A stretch of 59,832 nucleotides of DNA from an uncultured Oscillibacter sp. (lineage in GTDB: Bacteria > Bacillota > Clostridia > Oscillospirales > Oscillospiraceae): the NCBI GenBank assembly GCA_902490355.1, contig CABUDN010000002.1, positions 1 through 59,832 of the forward strand, read 5' to 3'. Shown in pieces: positions 8,335 through 16,377 of the stretch. The stretch's first letter is position 1. The number at the start of each line of letters is the position of its first letter. The notes under the pieces were generated by a model that saw nothing but the letters and a program-made list of their open reading frames with translations, had not been told where the DNA came from and did no database searches. The translations under genes were made by a program, and so were the position numbers.

Positions 8335-9195
8335 TCAAAACGCGGGAGAGAACCCCACGCTTTCAAATACTGCCATGGCTTCATCGGTCTGCAGATAGTC
8401 CAAGAACGCCTGTGCGGCTTCCTCGTTCCCGCCCCGAATCACGGCGGCGGGATAGATGACCTGGCCGCACATCTCCGGCGTGGCACTGTCCACCACCGTA
8501 AGCCCCGCGGAGAAGGCATCCGTGGCGTAAATGACGCCGCAGTCCACCGCCGCCTCGCTGACCTGAGTGGTGACCTCCTTGACATCAGAACCGTAGGTCA
8601 GCACGCCGGATTCCGCCAGTGCCGCCTCATCCAGCCCGTAATAGGCAAAAATCTTCTGGGTGTACTGTCCCACCGGCACATCGCTGTTGCCCATGGCCAG
8701 GAACACCGATCCGTCCGCCAGCAGCTGGGCCAGCTGGTCAAAGCTCTCAATTCCCTTGGGGTTCCCCTCCGGCACCGCCAGAGTCACCTTGTTTTCCAGC
8801 AGGTCAATGCGGCTGCCGGGCACCAGCATGTCCAGGCCGTCGGGGTTTTTCTCCGCATCCTGGGCCAGAGTCCCGTCCAGAGCGTTCATCTGGGTGGACG
8901 CCGCGGAGATGAACAGATCACACTCCGCCCCCTCCTCGATCTGCGTCAGCAGGGTCCCGGAGGAGCCGAAGTTGAAGGTCAGCGTCACATTGGGCGCTGC
9001 ATCCTGGTAAAGATCTGCAATCTCCGTCAGAGTCTCCGTCATGGATGCGGCGGCAAACACCACCAGTTCCACCGGCTCCGCTTCCCCGCTCTCCGGTTCT
9101 TCCTGCGCGGCAGTCTGCTCCGCTTTCTGTCCGCAGGCCGTCAGGGACAGCGTCAACGAGAGTGCCAGCACCAGCGCACCAATTTTTTTCATCAT
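8335..9195 (-). CDS. modA: Molybdate-binding lipoprotein
   Basis: A 286-aa periplasmic-type binding protein anchored as a lipoprotein: MMKKIGALVLALSLTLSLTACG gives a signal peptide with lipobox LTAC. The mature part has VFAAASMTETLTEIADLY, FNFGSSGTLLTQIEEGAECDLFISA and further ModA features. AAAGGAAG lies before the doubled ATG. It captures molybdate or tungstate outside the membrane for ModBC. A 6-base-pair stem-loop (CGGGGC/GCCCCG, 7-base loop) lies in the 61-base gap before modB. Confidence 0.92.
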   Translation of the reverse strand: MMKKIGALVLALSLTLSLTACGQKAEQTAAQEEPESGEAEPVELVVFAAASMTETLTEIADLYQDAAPNVTLTFNFGSSGTLLTQIEEGAECDLFISAASTQMNALDGTLAQDAEKNPDGLDMLVPGSRIDLLENKVTLAVPEGNPKGIESFDQLAQLLADGSVFLAMGNSDVPVGQYTQKIFAYYGLDEAALAESGVLTYGSDVKEVTTQVSEAAVDCGVIYATDAFSAGLTVVDSATPEMCGQVIYPAAVIRGGNEEAAQAFLDYLQTDEAMAVFESVGFSPAF

Positions 9196-9313
9196 ATTCG
9201 TTCTTCCTTTCCGTGTCAATTCATCAGGGGCTTCCTGCCCCGAGATCACGTTATTCTCGTCTGAGATGAACGCTTGACAAACGGAACGCCGCCGTCTCCG
9301 GCAGCGGATCCGC

Positions 9314-10333
9314 TCAGCGTCCAAAGGGGCAGTCGGGGTAATGGCAGGGTTTGCACCCAAGGCACAGTCCGCCCTCGCCCAGAGAGGCGATATCGGGCCG
9401 GGTCACTTCCACGCCCGCGGCAACCCGGGGCAAGATCAGGTCAAAAATGGTGGCGCCTGCGTACATCACGCACCCCGGCAATCCCATCACCGCCGTGCCG
9501 TCCGGGAAGTAACCCAGCAGGAACATGGCGCCGGGCAGCACCGGGGCGCCGTAGGTCACAATCCGGGCACCGGCGGCCCGAATCCCGCCGGGGGTGTTGT
9601 CGTCCGGGTCCACACTCATGCCGCCGGTGCACAAAATCAGATCCGGCTTGCGCTCCCGCATAGCCAGCACCGCATCGCGCACGGCTTCCACTCCATCGCC
9701 GGAGTAGACCACCTCGATGGTTTCGATGCCATAGGCCGCCAGCTTCTCCCGGACCACCGGCGTGAAGGTATCCTGAATCAGGCCCTTTTTCACCTCACTG
9801 CCGGTGGCCACAATGGCGGCGGTCTTTTTGACGTAGGGCAGCAGTTCGAGAAGAGGCGTATCTCCCGCAGCCTCTTCGGCGGCATGGAGCACCTCCTCCC
9901 GGATCACCAGGGGAATCACCCGCATGCCCGCCAGCTTGTCGCCCTTGCGGACGGCGGTATTGCCCTTGCGGGTGGCGATCATCACTTCGTCCCCGCTGTT
10001 GACCGCCAGCAGCCGCCGGGAATCCACCCGGAACAATCCGTCACAGGCGGCAGTCAGTTCGATCTTCCCTTCTTTGACGGCGCTGCGCTCCATGTGGTCG
10101 TTGGCACACAGAGCCAGCAGCCGCTCCGCAGCGTCGTTTTCATGGACCATTCCCTCCGTCATCTCCCAGACGTACAGGTGCTCCTTACCCATGGAGAGCA
10201 GCACCGGGATATCCTCCGGCTGCACCACATGGCCCTTTTGAAAGCGGGCGCCCTTATACTGGTCCTTGATGATCTGCGTCAGGTCATGGCAGAGCACATG
10301 GCCCACAGCGTCCTTCGTCTCAATGCACTTCAT
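9314..10333 (-). CDS. MoeA-like molybdopterin-binding protein with C-terminal Cys cluster
   Basis: A 339-aa protein with a MoeA/MogA-type molybdopterin-binding fold in its second half: VATGSEVKKG, LILCTGGMSVDPDDNTPGGI and VMGLPGCVMYAG. The N-terminal third (KDAVGHVLCHDLTQI, FQKGHVVQ) resembles MoeA domains but is shorter than in E. coli MoeA (about 410 aa). Unusually it ends with CLGCKPCHYPDCPFG, four cysteines spaced C-x2-C-x2-C-x4-C. The gene overlaps the moaC-MOSC stop by 14 bases. It probably helps insert molybdenum or handles a modified cofactor; the role of the Cys cluster is unknown. Confidence 0.85.
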   Translation of the reverse strand: MKCIETKDAVGHVLCHDLTQIIKDQYKGARFQKGHVVQPEDIPVLLSMGKEHLYVWEMTEGMVHENDAAERLLALCANDHMERSAVKEGKIELTAACDGLFRVDSRRLLAVNSGDEVMIATRKGNTAVRKGDKLAGMRVIPLVIREEVLHAAEEAAGDTPLLELLPYVKKTAAIVATGSEVKKGLIQDTFTPVVREKLAAYGIETIEVVYSGDGVEAVRDAVLAMRERKPDLILCTGGMSVDPDDNTPGGIRAAGARIVTYGAPVLPGAMFLLGYFPDGTAVMGLPGCVMYAGATIFDLILPRVAAGVEVTRPDIASLGEGGLCLGCKPCHYPDCPFGR

Positions 10334-11240
10334 CGCCGCACTCCTTTTTAATCACAATGGCATCGCCGGGATAGATCCGGCCCTCCCGCACGACCTCGGC
10401 AAAAATTCCCTCCGTGGGCATCACGCACTGGCCGGTAATCCGGCGGATCTCGCAGTCGCTGTGGCATTCCTTGCCGATCTGCGTCACCCGGACCGCCGCC
10501 TCGCCGATCTCCAGCACCGTTCCCACCGGCAGCGCGGTCAATCCGACTCCGGTGGTGTTGATATTTTCAGCAAAGGCGCCGGGCGTCAGCGTCAGTCCCA
10601 TGGCGCGCATTTTGTCCACGCTCTCCTCCGCCAGAAGGCTGATCTGCCGGTGCCAGTCCCCGGCATGGGCGTCCCCCACAATGCCGTGGTGGAGCCGCAG
10701 TTCCAGGTAGGGGACCGGGTGCTTGGGCGTTCCCCGGCGCTCACTGATGTTCACCGCCGTGACACGGGCCTCGCCCTCCCGGCGATACACGCCGCTTTTC
10801 CCGCCTTCCTTATAGAGCAACCGGATATCCGTGATCTCCATATCCTTCTGCACCGCCTTGCACATATCGTATACCGTCAGCGCCGCCACGGATACCGCAG
10901 TCAGAGCTTCCATCTCCACACCGGTCTCCCCCCGGCAGCGGACCTCGCTGAAGATCCGCAGCGCCGTCTCCTCCAGGGAAAAGCGCAGGTCCACCTTGGT
11001 CAGCATCAGCGGATGGCACATGGGAATCAGCTCGCTGTTCTTCTTGGCGGCCATGATGCCCGCCACCTGCGCCACTGCCAGCACATCGCCCTTGCCAATC
11101 TGTCCGGCCCGGATTTTCTCCGCCGTGGCGGCGGCCATCCGCACCGTGGCAGCTGCCCGGGCAACCCGGAAGGTGGCTTCCTTGGCGCTGACATCCACCA
11201 TCTGTGCCCGGCCCTCCGGGTTGAAATGGGTCAATTCCAT
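10320..11240 (-). CDS. moaC: MoaC-MOSC fusion protein (cPMP synthase plus MOSC domain)
   Basis: A 306-aa two-domain protein. Residues about 1-155 are MoaC (LTHFN-EGRAQMVDVSAK, MCHPLMLTKVDLRF, GVEMEALTAVSVAALTVYDMCKA), which completes cyclic pyranopterin monophosphate synthesis after MoaA. Residues about 160-305 are a MOSC domain (VTAVNISERRGTPK, GDAHAGDWHRQISLLA, IGKECHS), a fold used in molybdenum-cofactor sulfur handling. The start MELTHFN at 11240 is preferred because GGAGG lies 8 bases upstream; an alternative ATG 7 codons earlier lies inside the moaA end. It sits 4 bases after moaA. Confidence 0.9.
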   Translation of the reverse strand: MELTHFNPEGRAQMVDVSAKEATFRVARAAATVRMAAATAEKIRAGQIGKGDVLAVAQVAGIMAAKKNSELIPMCHPLMLTKVDLRFSLEETALRIFSEVRCRGETGVEMEALTAVSVAALTVYDMCKAVQKDMEITDIRLLYKEGGKSGVYRREGEARVTAVNISERRGTPKHPVPYLELRLHHGIVGDAHAGDWHRQISLLAEESVDKMRAMGLTLTPGAFAENINTTGVGLTALPVGTVLEIGEAAVRVTQIGKECHSDCEIRRITGQCVMPTEGIFAEVVREGRIYPGDAIVIKKECGDEVH

Positions 11241-11244
11241 GCCC

Positions 11245-12192
11245 TCATCCTCCAATTTCATTCATGCTCCGCCGGGTCTCGCTGCCGCCCCGGCGCTCCA
11301 GATGGTGGCGCTCCGGTTTGCGGGCAATGCCTTGGCGCACCGCCTGGACCAAATCCTCCCCCGTCAGGCCCCGCAGGGGAATCTCCTCCCCCGAGTGCAG
11401 ACAGGGCTTGAGCTTCCCGTCCGCCGTAATCCGGATCCGGCTGCAGTCCCCGCAAAAGACGTGGCTCATGGGTGCAATCAGCCCCACCGTCCCGGCGGCG
11501 CCGGGCAGGCGGTAGCACGATGCCACGCCTTCTGCTCCCACGGCTTCCAGGTCCGGACACCGCTGCCGCACCGTTTCCACCGGCAAAAACGCACGCCGGT
11601 CCCACCCAGCACACACGCCCATGGGCATCAGCTCAATAAACCGAACCTGCCAGGGGTGGGTCTTGGTGAGGTTCACAAAATCTTCGATTTCATCGTCGTT
11701 GATGCCGCCCATCAACACACAGTTGAGCTTGAGCTGCGAAAATCCCGCTGCCTCCGCCGCCTCAATGCCCTCCCACGCCTGGGACAGTTCCCCCAAACGG
11801 GTGATGGTCCGGAACCGGTCCGGCCGCAGGGTATCCAGGCTGATGTTCAGCCGGTCCACCCCCGCCTCCCGCAGCGGCAGGGCCAGGGACCCCAGCAGGC
11901 TCCCATTGGTCGTCAGGCACAGTTCCTTGACACCGGGGATCTCCTTGACCATGCGGCACAAGTCCACAATGCCCCGGCGCACCAGCGGTTCCCCGCCGGT
12001 GATGCGCACTTTCCGCACCCCGCACGCCACTGCCGCGGCGGTCATATCCCGCAGCTCCTCCAAGGAGCATACCGCGTCATGGGCCGTTTTTTCCACGCCC
12101 TCCGGCGCCATACAGTACCGGCAGCGGTAATTGCAAAGATCCGTCACCGACAGCCGCAGATATGTAATTGTCCGGCCAAACGTATCTTCCAT
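11245..12192 (-). CDS. moaA: GTP 3',8-cyclase (radical SAM)
   Basis: A 315-aa MoaA: it turns GTP into 3',8-cyclo-H2GTP, the first step of molybdenum cofactor synthesis. The radical-SAM cluster CNYRCRYC is near residue 24, GGEPLVRRGI follows, and the second cluster is VFCGDCSRIRITADGKLKPC. A GGTGGGG ribosome site favours ATG 12192 (MEDTFGR); a TTG 7 codons upstream is less likely. The C-terminal tail carries Arg/Gly residues (HHLERRGGSE) rather than the canonical terminal GG. Confidence 0.93.
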   Translation of the reverse strand: MEDTFGRTITYLRLSVTDLCNYRCRYCMAPEGVEKTAHDAVCSLEELRDMTAAAVACGVRKVRITGGEPLVRRGIVDLCRMVKEIPGVKELCLTTNGSLLGSLALPLREAGVDRLNISLDTLRPDRFRTITRLGELSQAWEGIEAAEAAGFSQLKLNCVLMGGINDDEIEDFVNLTKTHPWQVRFIELMPMGVCAGWDRRAFLPVETVRQRCPDLEAVGAEGVASCYRLPGAAGTVGLIAPMSHVFCGDCSRIRITADGKLKPCLHSGEEIPLRGLTGEDLVQAVRQGIARKPERHHLERRGGSETRRSMNEIGG

Positions 12193-12269
12193 AGGCCCCA
12201 CCGTTATTCTCAATTGAATATAACCCTATTGTAGCAGAACCCCGCGCCGTTGGCAATTGCTTTTCGGCG

Positions 12270-12752
12270 TTAGTTGTGACCGCCGCCCCGGATCATCTCC
12301 AGAGCGTGGCCCAGGGTATGGAGCACCGCTTCCAGATTTTCACGGGCAGCTTTTTCCGATCCCGGCAGATTGACAATCAGGGACTGTCCCCGGGTTCCCG
12401 CCGCCGCCCGGGAGAGCATGGCCCGGGGGGTAATCTGCAGGCTGGCAAACAGCATCGCCTGGGGGATGGCCGGAATCTCCCGGTCCACCACCGTCCGGGT
12501 AGCCTCCGGCGTCATATCCCGGGGAGACAGTCCCGTCCCCCCGGTGGTGAGAATCAGATCAGCCCGCAGGATATCCGCACAGTGCACCAGTGCGTTTTGA
12601 ATCCGGTCCGGATCATCGGGCACCACTCCGGTGTAAATGACCTGATACCCCGCCTGCTCCACCATGGCGCACACCCGGGGACCGCTGGTATCCTGCCGGG
12701 TTCCGGCGCTGCAGGAATCGCTGACGGTAATGACGGCAGCTGTATAATTCAT
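12270..12752 (-). CDS. mogA: MogA/MoaB-family molybdopterin adenylyltransferase
   Basis: A 160-aa single-domain protein with VITVSDSCSAGTRQDTSGP, LILTTGGTGLSPRDMTPEATR and a C-terminal LPGSEKAARENL. MogA-type proteins adenylylate molybdopterin before metal insertion. AAGGAG stands 8 bases before ATG 12752; the frame is open further upstream but without a ribosome site. It heads the nine-gene minus-strand molybdenum run. No convincing promoter was recognised in the 90 bases upstream, beyond the S-layer gene terminator. Confidence 0.88.
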   Translation of the reverse strand: MNYTAAVITVSDSCSAGTRQDTSGPRVCAMVEQAGYQVIYTGVVPDDPDRIQNALVHCADILRADLILTTGGTGLSPRDMTPEATRTVVDREIPAIPQAMLFASLQITPRAMLSRAAAGTRGQSLIVNLPGSEKAARENLEAVLHTLGHALEMIRGGGHN

Positions 12753-12842
12753 GGTCTCATCTCCTTGCCGGGAAATCCGGCTCTTTGAATACTCCCATCG
12801 TAATACATCCATCATCAAATGGGAAGCTGAAATTTGCCGGGC

Positions 12843-12878
12843 AAAAAAAGATCCCGCACCATACGGTGCGGGATCTTT
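12843..12878 (-). terminator. Intrinsic terminator of the SLH surface-protein gene
   Basis: A 14-base perfect stem (12847-12860 with 12865-12878) around a 4-base loop is followed on the minus strand by a run of seven T. It isolates the surface-protein gene from the molybdenum genes on the same strand. Confidence 0.9.
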
Positions 12879-12914
12879 CGTTCCCTTTCAGGCCCGCAGG
12901 CAATCCCGAAGGAA

Positions 12915-15398
12915 TTACTTGCAGATGTACAGCGCGCTGTACTCGCCGTCAGCGTTCAGAACGCCGGTGACGTTGGCCTTGAGAGCGGCAGTCTTGTAGT
13001 CGGTAGCCAGCTTCTTGGCGGTGACCACGGTGACATCGTCGCCCTCGATCAGGAAGATCTTGGCGTTGTTGGCCAGGTAGTAGCCCACACCGTCGATGGT
13101 GATGGTGCTGCTCTTCTGGGTGACCGTGCCGTTGACAGCATTGTAGGAGAAGTCCTTCTTGTTGTTGTTGGCGTAGGTGCTGTCCACCTTCTCCCAAGAA
13201 GTGATGTAGCCGTGCTCATCATACTCGATCTCGGTGTACAGGTAGCCGCCCAGCGTGTTGCTGGCAGTATCCAGCTTCACCTTGGTCTCCTCGCCGTTGA
13301 GGATGGCGCTGTAACGATAGTAGCTGTTGTCGTCGGCGTCGGTACCGATCTTGTCGGGAGCGGTCAGGAACACCACGTCGGAGCTGTTGGAGCCGCCGGT
13401 GACGGTGCCGCTGCCCTGCTTGACGAAGACGTACTTGGCATAGCCGCTGTCCTCATAGACGGAGACATAGGTATCGTTGTTGGAAGCGTGAGAGGCGATA
13501 TCGGGCACGTTCTTGATGCCGGTGTAAACCTTCACATCACCGTTGGACTTGAGAATCACAAACACGGTGGCAGCGTTGCCCTTGGTGGTGCCAGAACCGT
13601 AGTTGATCATGACGCCCTTGGAGTCATAGTTGACCACGGTGACGTTGGTGCCGACGTTGTCGTTGCCCTTGCTCTTGGTGGTAGAGGTCAGGTTGTACTT
13701 GCCGTCCTTGAGGGTGTACTTGAACCAGGCGCCGGCGTTGACGGACTTGCCGTCCACGTTGGTCAGGTTGGAACCGCTGACGTTGGTGCCGGTAACCTTG
13801 CTGTTGTTCACCTTGTCGATGGTGATCTCGTCATCCTTGCCGTCCAGGAAGTAAGCGTAGGCCACAACCTTGGAGTTGGTGGTCAGCTGGCTGTTCTTGG
13901 CGAACTCGGAGATGAAGACGTAGTTGTCCTCAGCCTCCACACCGTCGGTGTAGAGCACATAGCCGTAGGGATCCAAGTACAGGGCGTACTCGGACTTGAG
14001 CTCATAGCTCTTGTCGGAAGCATCGTTCATGGCGGAGTACTTGTACACAGTGCCGCCGGCAGTGACAGTATCCTCCTTGACGTACTCGGTCACAGTGCCG
14101 GTAACCTTCTCAGCCTTGGCAATGGACTTGATGTCGCCGTTGGCCACGGTCACCAGGACATACTCCTCATCGGAGAAGGAAGCCAGGTTGTCGAAATCGT
14201 CGCTGGAGAGCTTGAAGCTCTTGGCGCCGGAGGCCTTGACCTCATCGATCTCGGTCAGGGACAGGGTCTCATCCTTCTTGTCGTAATCGCCGGTCACCTG
14301 CATCAGGTAGGTGTTGATCACGGTGATGACCTGCTCATCCTTGTAGACCTCGATCAGGGAGCCGTTGCCGGAGCCGACCTTGGTATCGGCATCGCCGGTA
14401 GCGCCGTTGACGGTGGTGCCGTCTCTCTTGGTAACCACAAAGTCGGAGCCCTTCACGCCGTCCACCACGGTAGCGTAGTTGTAGGCCTTGCTCAGGTCCA
14501 GATCCTTGTAGATGGTCTCAGCCTTGGTCTTGGCGGTGTAGACCACGTCGGCCTCCTTGGCATAGGTGCCGATCTTGTTGGTCTTGTTGTACCAGGTCTT
14601 GGCAGGACGGCCGAACTCGTCCTGAGACTCGCCGCTCTTGAGCTTGAGATCCTTGAAGTACTGCTCGCAGAACTGCATGACCCCGTCAGCCTCATCGTTG
14701 TAGTGCTTGGAAGCCGCAGCGGTGTTGGAAACCTTGGTAGCCTCATTGCCGCCCACCACGACGGTAGCACCGTTGACGTTGACCGTGGTCTTGGAGCCGT
14801 ACTCCACGACGTCAGCAGTCAGGGTGTTGAAGGCATACAGGCAAGCCTCCTCGCGGGTGACCGCCTGGGTGCCGACAAACTTGTCGTTGCCGTCGTCCAG
14901 GCCGATGCCCATGGCCTGCTTGGCCACGGCCACGGTCCAGTTGGAGCCGGAGTAGCCCTCGATGTCGGCATCATAGCCCAGGGCGCCCAGCAGCATCTTC
15001 ATGAAAGCGTAACCGGTCAGGGTGCCGGCGGGACGGAAGGTGCCGTCGCCGTAGCCGGAGATGATGCCCTTCTGTGCGCAGTACGCGATGTAGCCGGAGA
15101 AGGTGTGATTGGCGGGCACATCCTTAAAAGGAGCGGTGTCTGCAGACAGGGCGTCGGCAGTGGTGGGACCCAGGATCATGTTGCAGATGATCTTGGCGGC
15201 AGCGCCGCGGGTCAGGGTCGCAGAGGGATTGAAGGAACCGTCGGCATAACCGTCGACGATATCCAGGGCGGACACCACGTCAACAGCTTCATTGTACTTG
15301 ATCTTGCTGCTGTCCGTGAAGTCCTTGGCGCTGGCGCTGAACGTGAACAGGGAAGTGCTCATCGCCAGTGCCAGAACCATAGACAGGAACTTTTTCAT
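12915..15398 (-). CDS. SLH-domain surface (S-layer-like) protein
   Basis: Encodes 827 aa starting MKKFLSMVLALAMSTSLFTFSASA, a clear Sec signal peptide cut after ASA. Three S-layer homology repeats cover about residues 25-200: DGYADGSFNPSATLTRG, ISGYGDGTFRPAGTLTG and a degenerate third (DDGNDKFVGTQAVTREE). SLH domains bind pyruvylated secondary wall polymer, so the protein is cell-wall anchored. The remaining 600 residues are Thr/Val/Asp/Lys-rich, beta-like and nearly free of Cys, with no recognised enzyme motif. Codon choice is very uniform, as expected for an abundant protein. GGCGG precedes the ATG weakly. An S-layer or major surface protein is the likely role (inference). Confidence 0.85.
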   Translation of the reverse strand: MKKFLSMVLALAMSTSLFTFSASAKDFTDSSKIKYNEAVDVVSALDIVDGYADGSFNPSATLTRGAAAKIICNMILGPTTADALSADTAPFKDVPANHTFSGYIAYCAQKGIISGYGDGTFRPAGTLTGYAFMKMLLGALGYDADIEGYSGSNWTVAVAKQAMGIGLDDGNDKFVGTQAVTREEACLYAFNTLTADVVEYGSKTTVNVNGATVVVGGNEATKVSNTAAASKHYNDEADGVMQFCEQYFKDLKLKSGESQDEFGRPAKTWYNKTNKIGTYAKEADVVYTAKTKAETIYKDLDLSKAYNYATVVDGVKGSDFVVTKRDGTTVNGATGDADTKVGSGNGSLIEVYKDEQVITVINTYLMQVTGDYDKKDETLSLTEIDEVKASGAKSFKLSSDDFDNLASFSDEEYVLVTVANGDIKSIAKAEKVTGTVTEYVKEDTVTAGGTVYKYSAMNDASDKSYELKSEYALYLDPYGYVLYTDGVEAEDNYVFISEFAKNSQLTTNSKVVAYAYFLDGKDDEITIDKVNNSKVTGTNVSGSNLTNVDGKSVNAGAWFKYTLKDGKYNLTSTTKSKGNDNVGTNVTVVNYDSKGVMINYGSGTTKGNAATVFVILKSNGDVKVYTGIKNVPDIASHASNNDTYVSVYEDSGYAKYVFVKQGSGTVTGGSNSSDVVFLTAPDKIGTDADDNSYYRYSAILNGEETKVKLDTASNTLGGYLYTEIEYDEHGYITSWEKVDSTYANNNKKDFSYNAVNGTVTQKSSTITIDGVGYYLANNAKIFLIEGDDVTVVTAKKLATDYKTAALKANVTGVLNADGEYSALYICK

Positions 15399-15545
15399 GG
15401 TTTGTTTCCGCCTTTTGATTTTGGCGGTCAAATCCGCCGCTGTGATCAAAGCGGAATTCCGTTCGGCGTTTCCGGCGCACATACCGTGGCTAGCCGACCC
15501 GTATCTACCCCGGGACGGCCTTCCGGTGTTCCGCTTTGCATGATG

Positions 15546-15574
15546 AATATAACACGGTCCGTTTCGTAAATCAA
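15546..15574 (-). promoter_or_regulatory. Predicted strong promoter of the SLH protein gene
   Basis: On the minus strand TTGATT (15569-15574) and TATATT (15546-15551) are exactly 17 bases apart. The start would be near 15539, giving a leader of about 140 nt, as is common for S-layer genes with stable long leaders. Confidence 0.6.
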
Positions 15575-15752
15575 TACGTTTTATTCGTTTGTAACATAAC
15601 CGTAACACAGTGTGTTTTCCCCGTAAAATCAAGGATTATCAATGTTTTTTCCAGGGAATTCCTGTTGTTTTCAGATTATAACAGTTTCGAAAATTACCGT
15701 GTATTCATAACTGTACTTCTTAGACGTATGAAGGTGCAGAAAGGTGACGCAA

Positions 15753-15786
15753 TATAAAAAAATCGTTCCGCCGAAGCGGAACGATT
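15753..15786 (-). terminator. Intrinsic terminator of the BlaI/M56 operon
   Basis: An 11-base stem (15761-15771 with 15776-15786) with a TTCG loop on the minus strand is followed by seven T. It stands four bases beyond the stop of the 195-aa membrane-protein gene. Confidence 0.9.
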
Positions 15787-15789
15787 CCG

Positions 15790-16377
15790 TTATGACCAGG
15801 TAGGGGTGTACGGTTCCGGCGGCGGGTCCCGGAAGCACCGCCGCAGGGCAAACAACGCCGCCATCAGCGAAATTCCCGCCACAATATATACTACGGCCAG
15901 CACCACCATCACAGCCGCCCACACTTCCGGCAGCCGCTCCTGCAGATAAAACAATATGGTTGTTGCCGTCAAAAGCAGCGTCTGCAACGTTCTCCAGCGA
16001 AGCAGCCGCCGGTCCAGCGTCTGGTCCGCCCCCTGGTAGGTCTGCGCCAGTGCCGCAAAATCGGTCATCATCTGAAAATGGAAATACATCTGCACTGCAC
16101 CGATCACAATTCCCACTACGGGAAAATCCACCGCTGCGCCAAGCAGCTCTGCAGCCCAGCCCAGACCGCTCCATGCCGCTAACAACCACCCCAGCGGACG
16201 CAGCAGCGCCAAATCCCGCCGCTGCCCCTCCAGCAAATGAATGGCGGAGAGAAACAGCAGATATGCGCCAAACTCCGGCAGAATGTTCAGCTGCCCCAGC
16301 CGGATATCAAAGTATAGAAAGAAGTATCCCCATGCCGCCCGGGACACCCCGGCATACAAGGTCTGCCTCTGCGTCAT
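15790..16377 (-). CDS. Small multi-pass membrane protein of unknown function
   Basis: Encodes 195 aa with about five hydrophobic spans (around residues 14-50, 60-82, 85-103, 128-145 and 154-178), ending in a short polar tail RDPPPEPYTPTWS. I do not recognise the family. The start overlaps the stop of the M56 protease gene in an ATGA, so it is translationally coupled and belongs to the BlaI-regulated operon. A partner of the membrane sensor/protease, or the object of its regulation, is plausible. There is no sequence evidence for enzymatic activity. Confidence 0.75.
   Translation of the reverse strand: MTQRQTLYAGVSRAAWGYFFLYFDIRLGQLNILPEFGAYLLFLSAIHLLEGQRRDLALLRPLGWLLAAWSGLGWAAELLGAAVDFPVVGIVIGAVQMYFHFQMMTDFAALAQTYQGADQTLDRRLLRWRTLQTLLLTATTILFYLQERLPEVWAAVMVVLAVVYIVAGISLMAALFALRRCFRDPPPEPYTPTWS

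Larger units (their letters stand above)
15399..15789. other. Intergenic region holding the SLH promoter and an upstream terminator
   Basis: This gene-free 391 bases contains the long SLH leader (15399-15539), its promoter, an AT-rich stretch (15575-15750) with no recognisable gene, and the terminator of the upstream membrane-protein gene (15753-15786). Confidence 0.5.

Noticed and set aside
9189..9217. TTGACA and TATGAT with a 17-base spacer on the minus strand just at modA.
   Set aside because: The -10 would overlap the modA start codons, so transcripts would lack the start and ribosome site. Treated as chance.
12834..15569. A 911-codon plus-strand open frame opposite the SLH protein gene.
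   Set aside because: Its Val/Gly/His-rich composition mirrors the SLH gene's biased codons. The minus frame has signal peptide, SLH repeats, promoter and terminator.
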